Positions 43,275-53,876 of a stretch of DNA of 64,000 nt are shown here, in pieces. The position numbers were made by a program, and so were the translations under genes. The notes below the pieces were generated by a model. That model did not search any database. It saw nothing but the letters and a program-made list of their open reading frames with translations, and had not been told where the DNA came from. Source of the DNA: Bolinopsis microptera (Eukaryota > Ctenophora > Tentaculata > Lobata > Bolinopsidae); the NCBI RefSeq assembly GCF_026151205.1, contig NC_087082.1, forward strand, positions 18,569,401 through 18,633,400, given 5' to 3'. Each line of letters opens with the position of its first letter. Within the stretch, counting starts at the first letter, position 1.

Positions 43275-43398
43275 CTGAAATATCATTAAATAGGAGTTAA
43301 CATTATAGTTTTACATTCTAGTGTATTTATCTTAGTCAATATCTGTCACTATCTAAAAAAAAGTATTCAATATTGTGAGAGGGTTTAAATAAAATTAC

Positions 43399-43596
43399 CG
43401 TTAAAAAGTCAGCTTCTGATTCGGGGAAATACGATATAACTTTAACTCGACCTTCGAGATTCGGTATTGCAAACTTCTGTATGTCCTTATTGTTCATTGT
43501 CTTGGATGTCTTAAGATACTTTACAGTTCCAGGTCCAATAGGGATGTCACTTTCAGGGATGTGATCACTTTTTTATTACAATTTTGATTCGTCCAT
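43399..43596 (-). pseudogene. OB-like exon with two stops near its start
   Basis: ATG GAC, then two consecutive TAA, then an open frame: DHIPESDIPIGPGTVKYLK, TMNNKDIQKFAIPNLEG, VKVISYFPESEADFLT and donor GTAATT. Equivalent domain to YVKG exons. The stops are an artefact of fusion: in the copy at 50,853-51,093 the sequence before them belongs to a different OB-like start (MIVEGTVTFIGSICKG). Confidence 0.6.
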
Positions 43597-43799
43597 GGCT
43601 AAAGTAAAAATCGAATTAATATAAGAAACAACATGAAAATAGTTCAATACTAGTTCATAGAGCAAAACTCAGTCTAAATACATAACACAGTTTTAACAAT
43701 ATAGATGACACTAGGAGACATTTCAAAACAACGGTAGAACTTCAAATTCTAAGGTACAATAGTTTCTAGAACAAAGTGTATTCCGCCGTGGATTCTATT

Positions 43800-44125
43800 C
43801 GGTTTGTCTGTACAGTTTTGAAATGTGATAAGAGAATGATTAAATGGAGAATGATGATAACTTAATAAATTAAAAACTAACTCTCGTGTTGTTTTGAAAT
43901 GAGATGAGAGAATGATTAAATAGAGAATGATAATAAATTAAAAAGTAAACTTACTCTCGTGTTGTTTTGAAATGAGATAAGAGAATGATTAAATAGAGAA
44001 TGATAATAAATTAAAAAGTAAACTTACTCTCGTGTTGTTTTGAAATGAGATAAGAGAATGATTAAATAGAGAATGATAATAAATTAAAAAGTAAACTAAC
44101 TCTCGTGTTGTTTTGAAATGAGAGG
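43800..44125. repeat. 73-bp satellite, about 4.5 copies
   Basis: Tandem copies of the unit described at 5,862; the spacing between GAGAATGATTAAATAGAG motifs is 73 bases in the regular part (for example 43,981 to 44,054). Confidence 0.9.
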
Positions 44126-44950
44126 TTGTGGTGTTACTGTTCTTGGAGGTACGGGTGGTTAAGGTTTTGGTTTTATTGTTTGGGAACACTCCCCCTTCTG
44201 GATCTCACTGAAGATATAGGAGTTGAGATAAAGCATCAGTTTTGAATTAGCTCTTTAATCTAGATAGAGTATCTACACTTTTAAAGTTGTTTAGTATTAG
44301 GAAGTGGTTTTGATCATTATGGCTCTATTTTGGTGCCGTTATATTTGAGTTAGAAATAATTCTAGTAAATTTTTTGGTGATAGCTACCCCCCTGGCTACG
44401 TGCCTGATCAGACCAATCGCAAAAGCTTCTCAGTTTAAATTGATTTTATATAATATTTTGAATAAAGCATACCTGTCGAGTTCTGTTGTCGATGATGACC
44501 GTATACCAATGATTACCAGGGTTGCCGACCAATTATATCATACGTCATCGGATCTCCGTATTGTATTATGTCCGAAGTTTTGGCAGTAAAGTGCTCACAA
44601 CACAGCTTCTGAAGGCTCTAGAAGGTTCCCGATACCGTCAGAGTGTTCAGTACACTGCATTCTATCACATAAGAACCCTAAAAGAAGTCCCAGGGCTCGA
44701 GCAAAAAAGCGTGATATTTGCCCGTAACAGCCTCTACTATAGGGATCTTTACTATTAACTGTTTATACTCGACTTTCGGTTCTGATTGATAGCAACTCCG
44801 GTAATAAGTTGAGAACTTTAAATTCAAGGAATATATCATTCTACCTATGAACATTATAAAAGGTTAATAATTATTACAAAGATAATATATGACATTTATA
44901 TATAAATTTACCTGAACTTCTAAAATTATTGGTATCGCATAAGAAGCATT
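44126..44950. other. Mixed repeat fragments, no gene
   Basis: Holds the SEIQKGECSQ-type 3' exon fragment at about 44,160-44,215, a unique stretch 44,374-44,745 with the block TTTGCCCGTAACAGCCTCTA (shared with the foldback core at 16,391), and a copy of the dispersed 3' region from 44,750. Confidence 0.5.
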
Positions 44951-44952
44951 AC

Positions 44953-45078
44953 CTCTAGGTTCGGGGTGGGTTGTGAGGCCCACCACCGATAAATCTGTAC
45001 CTCCCCTCCTTCTTCGATCGATGAGGTAGCTTTCAATAAATACACGTAAAAAAGCACTCTTGATACTATACCTTTCAT
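44953..45078 (-). CDS. MKG-type OB-like exon
   Basis: 126 nt, ATG to donor GTAATG: MKGIVSRVLFYVYLLKAT, SSIEEGGEVQIYRWWAS, QPTPNLE. Compared with 45,217-45,357 it has lost the GVSTEKK...QYSEV stretch by an in-frame deletion. The flank downstream of the donor is the sequence into which the giant foldback inserted in the paralogous copy. Confidence 0.55.
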
Positions 45079-45216
45079 TTTCTGAATATAAGTGAATTAT
45101 AAAGTAAAATGTTCAATGTAAGCGTAACGGTAATCTTGAAATTGTTGTACAAAATGAAGTATGGCAATTATGTAAGCAGTCTCTATTTGCTTAAGATTCG
45201 TAGATTATTTGTAACC

Positions 45217-45357
45217 GATATATCTGCACCTCCCCTCCTTCTTCAATCATTGTTGTTTTAGACAGATAGACTTCGCTGTATTGGGGGCTATTTTTTGTTT
45301 TTTTTTCTCTGTGCTCACTCCTACAAAAAACACAACCCCCGAAACGATTCCTTTCAT
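45217..45357 (-). pseudogene. MKG-type OB-like exon, frameshifted
   Basis: Reads MKGIVSGVVFFVGVSTEKK, loses one base in an A run, then SPQYSEVYLSKTTMIEEGG and EVQIYR, after which similarity ends. Most complete view of the domain core. Confidence 0.55.
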
Positions 45358-46012
45358 TCTGAATATAAGTGAATTATAAAGTAAGACCTTGAAAATGATG
45401 TCCATGAAAATATGTCCGTAATAATTAAGTCCGATAACGTAATTAACAATTAATGCAGAGTATGATTATAATACAATTTATCTCCGAACGTTTAATGTCT
45501 ATACTTCTAAAGATTAAAATAAAAATAATCTATATATAATAAGACCTTCTACTCTTTAATTTGGGTTCATACTACATGATATAGAATTACAACTAACATC
45601 TCAATATTCCTCAGAATCCCCAAGAAATATTTTCTCACATAAGTTAATAGTCCGAAGTTTACTTATAACTGTTTTATACTTTAACTTTAAATTACTGAAC
45701 TTTAAATTCAAGGAACGGTGTATATCATTCTACCTATAAACATTATAAAAGGTTAATAGTTATTACAACTGTTTTTAAATCAGTCAGGACCGCCAGAGAG
45801 AGAGTCAGGAGGATATGTTTTTCTTCCTCCTTGTATCTGACAAGTTACCTCTTCAGACGTGTACTCCTGCTCCTTAGTACAACCAGTAAAATAATTATTA
45901 GCTGGGATAAAATTCTGTTTACATTACTTTAAATGCCTTGTTAATTATTAACGTGGGATTAACTTTTTAATAGAGTAATTTGAATAATAATTCATAAGCT
46001 TATTAATAGGTA

Positions 46013-46324
46013 TCATAAACAGTACACTCTGTCCTGAACTAGGCTGTATGCTATCCAGGGATGGGAAATGTACCAATCTTCTTTGAATCTGGCAGTTTTC
46101 TTCGCATCCCTCATCTCCTCATTCCAAGGGAACTCAATCCCCCTGGGCTGCTTTGGTCCAGTATTTCGAGATCCAATGTCATGAGATGTAACTCTGGACT
46201 TCTGGACTGACTCAGGTTTGGTAGTAGATGGGGTTAGGTCTATAAGCGAAATGGTTGTAGGCGGTGTTAGGTATTCAGGTGGGGTTGGAGTGACACTGGC
46301 AGGCTCTGGAAGTCGGAAGCTCAC
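46013..46324 (-). CDS. TTF-type zinc-finger-like fragment (hAT-related?)
   Basis: About 104 codons. First half low-complexity (EPASVTPTPPEYLTPPTT), second half RGIEFPWNEEMRDAKK and WYISHPWIAYSLVQDRVYC. The pattern F-x-x-x-W-x3-H-P-W-hydrophobic-Y-S-x3-D-x-V-Y-C is that of the TTF-type finger in hAT transposases and ZMYM-like proteins. The frame stops right after the first cysteine, so the rest of the finger is missing or in another exon. Confidence 0.5.
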   Translation of the reverse strand: MSFRLPEPASVTPTPPEYLTPPTTISLIDLTPSTTKPESVQKSRVTSHDIGSRNTGPKQPRGIEFPWNEEMRDAKKTARFKEDWYISHPWIAYSLVQDRVYCL

Positions 46325-46421
46325 GCCCCTTGTTGGTTGTTCGGTGATGAATACGGTGCGGTGCTCGGGGAGGACGGGCTATTAAAATAGGGAGGGGGCT
46401 GTATATAATATTTATAGTCCT

Positions 46422-46655
46422 CTATAGGGTAACAATTTGTGTCACTTCAGCTTTATCCTGCTGATTGAGCGTGGTTGCACGCTTCTTGGTGGGGGCTGCC
46501 GTGTTCGCAGTCTTCTTGGTGGGGGCTGCCGTGTTCGCAGTCTTCTTGGTGGGGGGTGCCGTGGTCGCAGGTGCCCCTGCAGGTTTCTCACATTTCCTCT
46601 TCTTGTCTGTTATCATTATTGACTTGAAGAATTCTTCATTTACCTTGTCACTCAT
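46422..46655 (-). CDS. 77-residue protein with TKKTANTAAP repeats
   Basis: ATG to TAG with no interruption: MSDKVNEEFFKSIMITDKK, RKCEKPAGAPATTAPP, then three TKKTANTAAP-like repeats of 10-11 residues, then RATTLNQQDKAEVTQIVTL. Basic and probably disordered, with a C-terminal tail shared with the 31,827 gene. A second copy (39,019-39,075 plus 36,765-36,888) is split by the LINE at 36,889. The promoter is not visible; GATGAG after AATTAAAG could be an acceptor junction. Confidence 0.6.
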   Translation of the reverse strand: MSDKVNEEFFKSIMITDKKRKCEKPAGAPATTAPPTKKTANTAAPTKKTANTAAPTKKRATTLNQQDKAEVTQIVTL

Positions 46656-46762
46656 CCTTTAATTAAGAAGGATTGTGAACATATAATTAACTTAATAGAT
46701 ACCTTTATTCTGGGTAGTGAGCCATGAATTTAAAGTTAGTTAAATTCACTTATAGCATTTTC

Positions 46763-47277
46763 CTACATTTCCAGTCTCCTGGTTATGGAGGTGGTGGAGG
46801 TGCAGGAGGCAGGATGGGCGGCAGCAGCAGGAGCCTGGAGGTCGGTGGAGGCAGCAGCGATTGGAGCTGGAGGGGCAACTGGAGGGGCAATTGGAGGGGT
46901 GGCCATAGCCCCTATAGAGACGGGTGGAGGGGCAGGAGCAGTTGGAGGGGCGGCAGCCGACTGCATGTAAAAATTAATAGGGCGGGACGACGCACCTATT
47001 GTGTCCAACTTCAGATAGTGTGTCTCTATCCATATATCTGTCTTGGATGGATCTCTCTTCCTGAAGAGATTTGTGGTTTAATCTCGCAGAATATTTTGGT
47101 AGTACATTATTATCTAATATGAAGACAATCATAAATAAAGCTTATCAACTTTATGATAGTGACGACTTACTGGTGGAACCTCGTGTGGCTTTTCCTGTTG
47201 CTTTTCGTGAAACCATTCCCAGTTTTCCCTCTTGATCCACAAAGAGAGCAGTAATACCGGTCAGGGTTTTTTGGCAT
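46763..47277 (-). CDS. Two-exon C2H2 zinc-finger protein, Ala/Pro-rich tail
   Basis: Exon 1 (47,171-47,277) from ATG: MPKNPDRYYCSLCGSRGK, TKSNRKSHTRFH, donor GTAAGT. Exon 2 (46,763-47,060) after acceptor AATCTCTTCAG; the split glutamine codon CA/G joins exactly to KRDPSKTDIWIETHYLK and LDTIGASSRPINFYMQS, followed by a 60-residue alanine/proline tail and stop. One finger, C-x2-C and H-x3-H with a long 18-residue loop. Intron 110 bp. About 134 residues. The clean phase makes this one of the most reliable models here. It may bind DNA or RNA; the tail could be a linker or interaction region. Confidence 0.75.
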
Positions 47278-47399
47278 TCTTTCTTGATGATAAGAGATAT
47301 GATATTATATATATTTTTAATCCTGAAGATATCTTCTGCTCTAACTGTGGTCTAACGGTTTAACCATTTATTCATACTACACAATATCATTGTAATTTT

Positions 47400-47700
47400 T
47401 TACTTTTTTGCAGTTGTTTCCCCCATTGAACATTGAGAGAAGTTAATCAACCCTTCGGTCTCCAACCCGCTAAAAATATTCAGAAATAATAAGGATAAAG
47501 CAGAGTTTTTAAAAGCAGGCCAAGAAAGCAATGATTTAAATAAAGATAAAAGAGAAATGAAGACAAAACACAAGTTAGATCAAAATAAAGATTAAGATAA
47601 AATAAAAAAGGAGATATGCAAGTAAGAAATAACGAAATAATAAAGAAAAAGATTTAGATTCAAAGATATAAAAATACAAATTGAATCATATTATATATTT
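47400..47700. repeat. AT-rich segment duplicated at 59,490-59,765
   Basis: Shared non-coding block with ACTTTTTGCAGT and AATATTCAGAAATAATAAGG. Related AAGATATAAAGAT-rich tracts lie at 34,830-35,070, 53,170-53,430 and 62,118-62,225. Confidence 0.7.
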
Positions 47701-47736
47701 AAACTATAATATAATAATGATGCGGCTACATTTTAC

Positions 47737-47813
47737 CTCATAGTCACAGCTGCTATTCGGTTGTTGTTAACTTCTTCACCATTCTGTCTTGAAGCTTCTA
47801 ACAAGATCTGTAG
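47737..47813 (-). CDS. Short exon (LQILLEASRQNGEEV)
   Basis: Acceptor TTTTAAAG, donor GTAAAA; reads LQILLEASRQNGEEVNNNR then IAAVTMR. In the other copy (about 59,800-59,876) a deletion fuses it directly to the end of the gene at 59,879, so it was an exon just downstream of that gene. Confidence 0.45.
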
Positions 47814-48187
47814 CTTTAAAATCTTATTTGAGCTGCATTCCAACATCCTCAGAGAGAAAACCACGTAGATTCTGATCTAATGTTGCTGTGTTTAGCTGTG
47901 TGTTTGAACCCTTAGCGGACTACCCTCGTCTACCCTCTCTAACCACTCCACAATGGAATTTCAAACTCTATAGGGACCGATCGTGATTGTTACTGAGCTC
48001 ATGATACTGGTAACCTTGAAACTTGATCACTGTTTACTTCTGACACCATGTAATGATTCTTGTGTAGGTAATAAAACAAGTAGCCGTTTCTTATAACTTA
48101 TATAAAGTAAGAATCATACGGACAAAATATAGAGGCTGGTACAGTTTTTCATGGCCGTGGGAATAGCGTCCTTAAGATAATGCCGGT

Positions 48188-48610
48188 CTATTTTTCCTGG
48201 AACTGGGAGTCGGACTCTCCGCTGTACCAGCGGGGAAGGATTGCTATCACTTCGGACAGGATCGAGGACATTAGGGCGTCCATGTTTTGGTCATGGGGTC
48301 CACTGAATCCGTACAGTGCTGCCATCATGAGGGCCAGGATCTGCGCATACACTCTTCGTTTCCATATTTTAACGGGATGGGACGAGCGGGTAGAGGTATC
48401 TATCCTGTCCAGGATGGGTTTGAGATGTTGAAAAAGAGATATTCCCTCTTTTGTGGCAACTGCGTATGATATCTCGGCTATGAGAGGGGTTATTTCCACG
48501 TAACAGGTGCACCTCTCCTGTGGGTCGAGGCTGTCTAAGTCGAGAGGTTCCAGATTCCTGTAGAAGTTGAGTGTGCTGCTTGGTTTGCTCTGGATCACTC
48601 GTCCTATCAT
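48188..48610 (-). CDS. Unknown 140-residue helical protein
   Basis: ATG at 48,610 to stop: MIGRVIQSKPSSTLNFYRN, LDLDSLDPQERCTCYVEI, PLIAEISYAVATKEGISLF, QHLKPILDRIDTSTRSS, RRVYAQILALMMAALYGFSG, ending GESDSQFQEK. Mostly helical with one hydrophobic segment; not clearly a membrane protein. The copy at 59,879-60,283 differs at only a few residues, mostly near the end. No family recognised. The large surrounding duplication (48,188-49,430 with 59,879-61,100) shows recent origin. Confidence 0.6.
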   Translation of the reverse strand: MIGRVIQSKPSSTLNFYRNLEPLDLDSLDPQERCTCYVEITPLIAEISYAVATKEGISLFQHLKPILDRIDTSTRSSHPVKIWKRRVYAQILALMMAALYGFSGPHDQNMDALMSSILSEVIAILPRWYSGESDSQFQEK

Positions 48611-49526
48611 TGTGTGTTCTTACAAGGGGCTAGAAAAAGGGTTTGGGTGTTAATTAGGTTAGTTATTATCGTTTGCAAGTAGATAATAGTGCAATTTGGG
48701 CTTGGCATGATTTGCAGTTGGTATTACTGATCATGCGATGCACATTTTAAGGGAAAGGGATTGTAATGATTACTCGTGTAGGTAATAAAACAACTAGCCG
48801 TTTCTTACAGACTAGATCAAATTATAAAGGGGGGTTATGAAACAATTAATAGGTTAGTACATATGAATAATCAATATAATATAATACTACAACACTGTTG
48901 CTTGGACACACTTCTTTTCTATTGATTTGACAATTTCATCACCGCTTATATACAAATCTGAACCAGGTTGATTTACTTACAGTACATTCGCTGTCATCAG
49001 GTGATAATACGCAATAAGATGGGACTAAGTCATCTATGACTATTTAAGGACGGTGTTCTGTTCTTCATCGTCGTCGCCATTTTGCTGTTTGTCTTTCAAT
49101 AATACACATGTTTAAACTAAAAACCAAAAAACCCAGGTTTATTATCATCCTGGAATATTATTATATATAATAATATATTATAAATCAATTATACAATAGC
49201 TTAATATGTAATTTAAGCTTGAATATATAGCAGACGGTGAAAATAGTTCAAAATGATCGTCAAGAACAACTGTACACTTAACACTAGACTTGTGCCACAA
49301 AGATTCCTAAAATTCCATATCCAGGAACTTGATTAGGTCCTGAAATATATAACTACGATTAATAGTATTATTTGAGATAGGTATACCATAGTTGAATTAT
49401 AATAAATTCAACACATTCTGAATAAAAGTCAATGTAATAGTATTACTTCTGTATTTAAATATACGTCTTGTTACAATGAAAGTCATGATAAAATCTAGTT
49501 TAGAAAGAAAACATTAAGTTACTCAC

Positions 49527-50030
49527 TAAACTTTTCCCCTTGCTTGAGGCGGTAGGGGGTCTTGAAGTCCTCTTCTTCTTTGGAGCGGGTCCCGGGTTGG
49601 TTTCAGGGATGTTCTTTTCCCATACTTTTAGTCTATGATACCCGTTTGATATCGATGCGATCCCCTCGATTGAGACCCCGTTCTAGTATTTAAAAAAAAA
49701 CATTTTCTTGTCTCTCTCTGTAAGATACAACATAGATAACATTTTTCTGACTAAGGTGAAGATTTGTTTATTCATTAAAGTTTCTTATTTTTTATTTAAG
49801 GCTTAACTATTACCATAAAAATCATTTGTGAATCATGTATTTAAAAACAATATCCACTAAGACTTACGTTGAATTTTTCCTCGTTAGACGAGGGCAAATA
49901 ACTACAGACCTCCGTCGGGTCTCCGACCACCGCAAACATCAACATCTGTTTTCCGTTTACGGTGGTTTTCTCCCTCAGGAATTTCACATTCCCCTGCACA
50001 TATGTGTGTTTTTTGTTGTTGTTTTCATCC
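49527..50030 (-). CDS. Second copy of the two-exon OB-like gene
   Basis: Exon 1 (49,868-50,030) follows TTTCCTTAG but has lost two bases of the initiator, so the domain frame (HTYVQGNVKFLREKT) no longer starts at an ATG. Exon 2 (49,527-49,682) has five C where the first copy has six, giving SRPPTASSKGKSL and phase 0 at the donor. The phase matches that of the related exon at 54,839, so this tail may be the ancestral one. Confidence 0.5.
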
Positions 50031-50594
50031 CTAAGGAAACATTAAATCAGTATAAATAAAGAAACATGAAAATAACTCAATATTAGTTCATAGAGTAAAG
50101 CACAATCCGAATATATAACTTGGTTCTAATATGATTGAATTGACTGCTCTCCATTCCAATAATAATAATAAATCATATCAGATGATTTTAAAAATGTTCT
50201 ATAGTTACTGTGAGCTTGAATTAGGTTAGAGAAACATTAGAACGGGAGAACTATGTATTTAAAAAGGGTTACTGAATAACCCCTAAAAGCTTAAATTTTT
50301 ACAAGTATCGGAAAATCCTCGAAATTTTTACAAGTGTCGAAAATGCTCAAACTTTTTACAAGATATTTTCAGGTGGGTCAAAGGGGGCTTTATATTACTA
50401 CTTATGGAAATTTAAAAAAACAATTTATATTTTACAAATTACAATACTATTTACAATTTACAGTTCAAAAATCAAATCCCAAATCTCGCAGCATTCTTCG
50501 GTTTGGAGAGCGCAATTACAACTTGGCCAGCTCTTTCTTCTCAAGCTGTCTTGCGGTACAGTTCTCGATAGAGATAACAGCCAAGCTGCTAAGT

Positions 50595-50728
50595 CTATCG
50601 TTCGTCATGGTTCTTTTGTTTGTCACATTCATTACATCTACCTCTGCTGCGGAAAATAATGTAATAAGAGCAGCCCCTACACTTCCAATATCCAGCCTGA
50701 TGTTCCAGCGATGTTCCTTTATGTAAAG
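50595..50728 (-). CDS. RanBP2-type zinc-finger exon
   Basis: After acceptor TATTTTAG, the frame reads GYWKCRGCSYYIIFRSRGRC, NECDKQKNHDER and stop. Both cysteine pairs are in frame; the usual asparagine is changed to isoleucine. Probably the last exon of a gene with 50,853-51,093 upstream, though the phase across that intron does not fit. Confidence 0.5.
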
Positions 50729-50852
50729 CTAAAATATCATTAAATAGGAGTTAACATTATAGTTTTACATTCTAGTGTATTTATCTTAATCAATATCTGT
50801 CACTATCTAAAAAAAAGTATTCAATATTGTGAGAGGGTTTAAATAAAATTAC

Positions 50853-51093
50853 TGTTAAAAAGTCAGCTTCTGATTCGGGGAAATACGATATAACTTTAAC
50901 TCGACCTTCGAGATTCGGTATTGCAAACTTCTGTATGTCCTTATTGTTCATTGTCTTGGATGTCTTAAGATACTTTACAGTTACATGTCCAATAGGGATG
51001 TCACTTTCAGGGATGTGATCACTTTTTTATTACAATTTTGATTCGTCCTTTACAAATACTACCGATGAATGTTACTGTACCTTCTACAATCAT
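50853..51093 (-). pseudogene. Fused OB-like starts (MIVEG then IGPGTVKYL type)
   Basis: ATG at 51,093: MIVEGTVTFIGSICKGRIK and IVIKK then stop. The next frame over contains the DHIPESDIPIG, TVKYLKTSKTMNNKDIQKF domain ending at donor GTAATT. The two domains are both members of the family, so this is a head-to-tail fusion of two paralogous exons after a deletion. Confidence 0.55.
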
Positions 51094-51719
51094 TCTGAGT
51101 GAGATTTTAATGTGAAAAATTAATAAAAAGCAGATTGTTTAAAACATTAATAACCAGGTCATCTAAGGAAACATTAAATCAGTATAAGAAACATGAAAAT
51201 AACTCAATATTAGTTCATAGAGTAAAGCACAATCCGAATATATAACTTGGTTCTAATATGATTGAATTGACTGCTCTCCATTCCAATAATAATAATAAAT
51301 CATATCAGATGATTTTAAAAATGTTCTATATTTACTGTGAGCTTGAATTAGGTTAGAGAAACATTAGAACGGGAGAACTATGTATTTAAAAAGGGTTACT
51401 GAATAACCCCTAAAAGCTTAAATTTTTACAAGTATCGGAAAATCCTCGAAATTTTTACAAGTGTCGAAAATGCTCAAACTTTTTACAAGATATTTTCAGG
51501 TGGGTCAAAGGGGGCTTTATATTACTACTTATGGAAATTTAAAAACAATTTATATTTTACAAATTACAATACTATTTACAATTTACAGTTCAAAAATCAA
51601 ATCCCAAATCTCGCAGCTCTCTTCGGTTTGGAGAGCGCAAGTACAACTTGGCCAGCTCTTTCTTCTCGAGCTGTCTTGCGGTACAGTTCTCGATAGAGAT
51701 AACAGCCAAGCTGCTAAGT

Positions 51720-51950
51720 CTATCGTTCGTCATGGTTCTTTTGTTTGTCACATTCATTACATCTACCTCTGCTGCGGAAGTTAATATAAGAGCAGCCCCT
51801 ACACTTCCAATATCCAGCCTGACATTCCAGCGATGTTCCTGCGCTCTTTGTGCCACTGCAGTTTGAGCAGCTGTTACCATAATGGCCACGATTCTCGTGA
51901 CTACACCTCCCGCACCTCCAATGGGAGCACCTTTTGTTAAACCTCGGCAT
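51720..51950 (-). CDS. Protein with two RanBP2-type zinc fingers
   Basis: ATG at 51,950, 76 residues, no interruption. Finger one: HWRCGRCSHENRGHYGNSC then SNC. Finger two: YWKCRGCSYINFRSRGRCNEC. Both fit W-x-C-x2-C-x3-N-x6-C-x2-C apart from a spacing change in the first. Such fingers in metazoa usually bind single-stranded RNA (ZRANB2 type) or ubiquitin. The end is KQKNHDER. Fragments at 43,139 and 50,595 keep only the second finger. Confidence 0.7.
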   Translation of the reverse strand: MPRFNKRCSHWRCGRCSHENRGHYGNSCSNCSGTKSAGTSLECQAGYWKCRGCSYINFRSRGRCNECDKQKNHDER

Positions 51951-52338
51951 TGCTAGATCAGAATTATTTTGTTAATATTTTGTTAGTAGACAAATTCCCT
52001 AAAAAGTGACAAAATCGAGAGGAAAAAAGCGCTTATAAATAATGTAAGAAATGTGATTGAAAGCGACAAGTGTTCCCTTTACATAAAAATACCGTTTATT
52101 ATTTTTTTGAACGTCCATCTAAGGAAACATTAAATCAATATAAAAAAAACATGAAAATAACTCAATATTAGTTCATAGAGTCCATATAAAACATACTATT
52201 TTTCTTGAACATCCATTACTAAGGAAACATTAAATCTATATTTTCGAACGTAAAACTTCTTAATTTCACTTCTTAATTTCACCATATTCATTGTTTTAAA
52301 ACTGTTTTTTCCTCAAAGTTAAAGCAATTTATTTATGA

Positions 52339-52564
52339 TTAAATATGTGTTGCTGAACAAACCTCAAAACCTGTCCTAACAACAAGTCTGCGTCTTTTAA
52401 CCTTCTCTTCTTTAAGCTCCAATCGAACAATTTTTAATTCCTCCTTTAGTTGTTCGATTGAGGCTGCCTGCTCTTTGACAGCCTCTTTCACCTTATCTTC
52501 TATCAACCTTTCTATTGACACCCAGAGATAAGGTGAGACATCTAGCAGTGAATCCGCCGAGAAC
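52339..52564 (-). CDS. Coiled-coil exon
   Basis: After acceptor CACCCCAG: FSADSLLDVSPYLWVSIER, LIEDKVKEAVKEQAASIEQ, LKEELKIVRLELKEEKVKR, then either a weak donor (CAGGTTTTG) or a stop at 52,339. Strong heptad pattern. It lies downstream of the five-exon gene at 53,877, but its first codon needs two bases from the preceding exon, so an unseen exon would be required to join them. The acceptor and intron are duplicated at 61,509, where the coding part is missing. Confidence 0.55.
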
Positions 52565-53716
52565 CTGGGGTGTTACCAAAATTTGTATAATACAAAATCA
52601 AATAATTATTATTACCTTCATGAAAGTGTTCATGGTATAGAACCCACCATAACCAAAGTGAAACCTATGGGTTTCACCATCTTTTTTGTTCTTTCTAGAC
52701 GCCTGTGCACTGATAAATCTGTTTTCTGTAAGCTCATCACCAGTTACACAAGTTTCTATCATATGCAAAGTTTATTTTTGTCTAAGAAAAAAAAACTTTT
52801 CAGTTCAATTACAACTAAATCATATCACTATTATAAACATGATAATATTGTTATTTTAGTACTATTAACGTTGGTAGAATAACGATAATTTATATTCAAT
52901 ATAACGCTAACAAGAGCCAAGGCAGATAAAGTTTTACCTAATTTATAATGAGGTCGCATGGAATTATTTCGGTCAGCTCAATCAGTATCTGAACGGATTC
53001 AGATGTACTCATTTGATAGTGATCAAGTGCTTCCAAACAAAACTGGAATAATTCATAAAGTCATAACATAACTTACGTTATGTATAACCAGTTCCTCTGT
53101 ATAATATATTTTATTCCTTTTTGCAGTGGTCTTACTTCTTGTGGTTCTGTTAGGATCAAGCAAAGTTTGAAAAACAGATAAAGAAATACGATGATCTAAA
53201 TAAACATAAAAGAAAAATGAAGTAACATCAAAATAAAGATTAAGATATTTTAATAAAGAAGATATGGAGGTTAAAAATATCGAGCTTATAAAGAAAAAGA
53301 TTCAGATTGAAAGATATAAAGATGTAATAAGATATAAAGATATTATATAAAGATATAAATAATAATAATAAGAAAGATATCTAATAAAGGTAAAAATAAG
53401 TTTAGCTTGGTTTCTGCTCATTTCCTCAAGCGTCTGTCCCTGCACGCATCCACTGTAGCTGTAACAGCTGAATTATAGCATAAATATCTTTATCATTTAA
53501 TTATTATCATTAGCAGCTTGAAGTAGAATTTCTTGTTTCATTGAATATTAGATAAGTAAAACAAGAATTTGGTAAAGTATTAGTAAATCAAACAACAACA
53601 AAAAACCAGGTTTGTCCGGTTTGTCTAGCTTGCGGAGTAGGTCTAGCGGGGCTTGTCTAGCTTGTTTCCTGCGGTTAATATTGATCAGTCCTAATAGGAC
53701 GAAACACTGTGTCTAT

Positions 53717-53718
53717 GG

Positions 53719-53750
<32 letters not shown>

Positions 53751-53760
53751 TTTGTAGCTG
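53717..53760. repeat. (TA)n microsatellite
   Basis: About 13 TA dinucleotides with one T interruption, between a shortened GTCTAGCTTGC array and unique sequence. Confidence 0.9.
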
Positions 53761-53876
53761 TACTCCTACACATTAAAAGTCGGTGTTGATATATATATTT
53801 AAATTTTTTAAATAACTCTATCTCATTAACCAGCTAATATTACTAAACAGAACTGTTAGGATTTTAAATTACTTAC

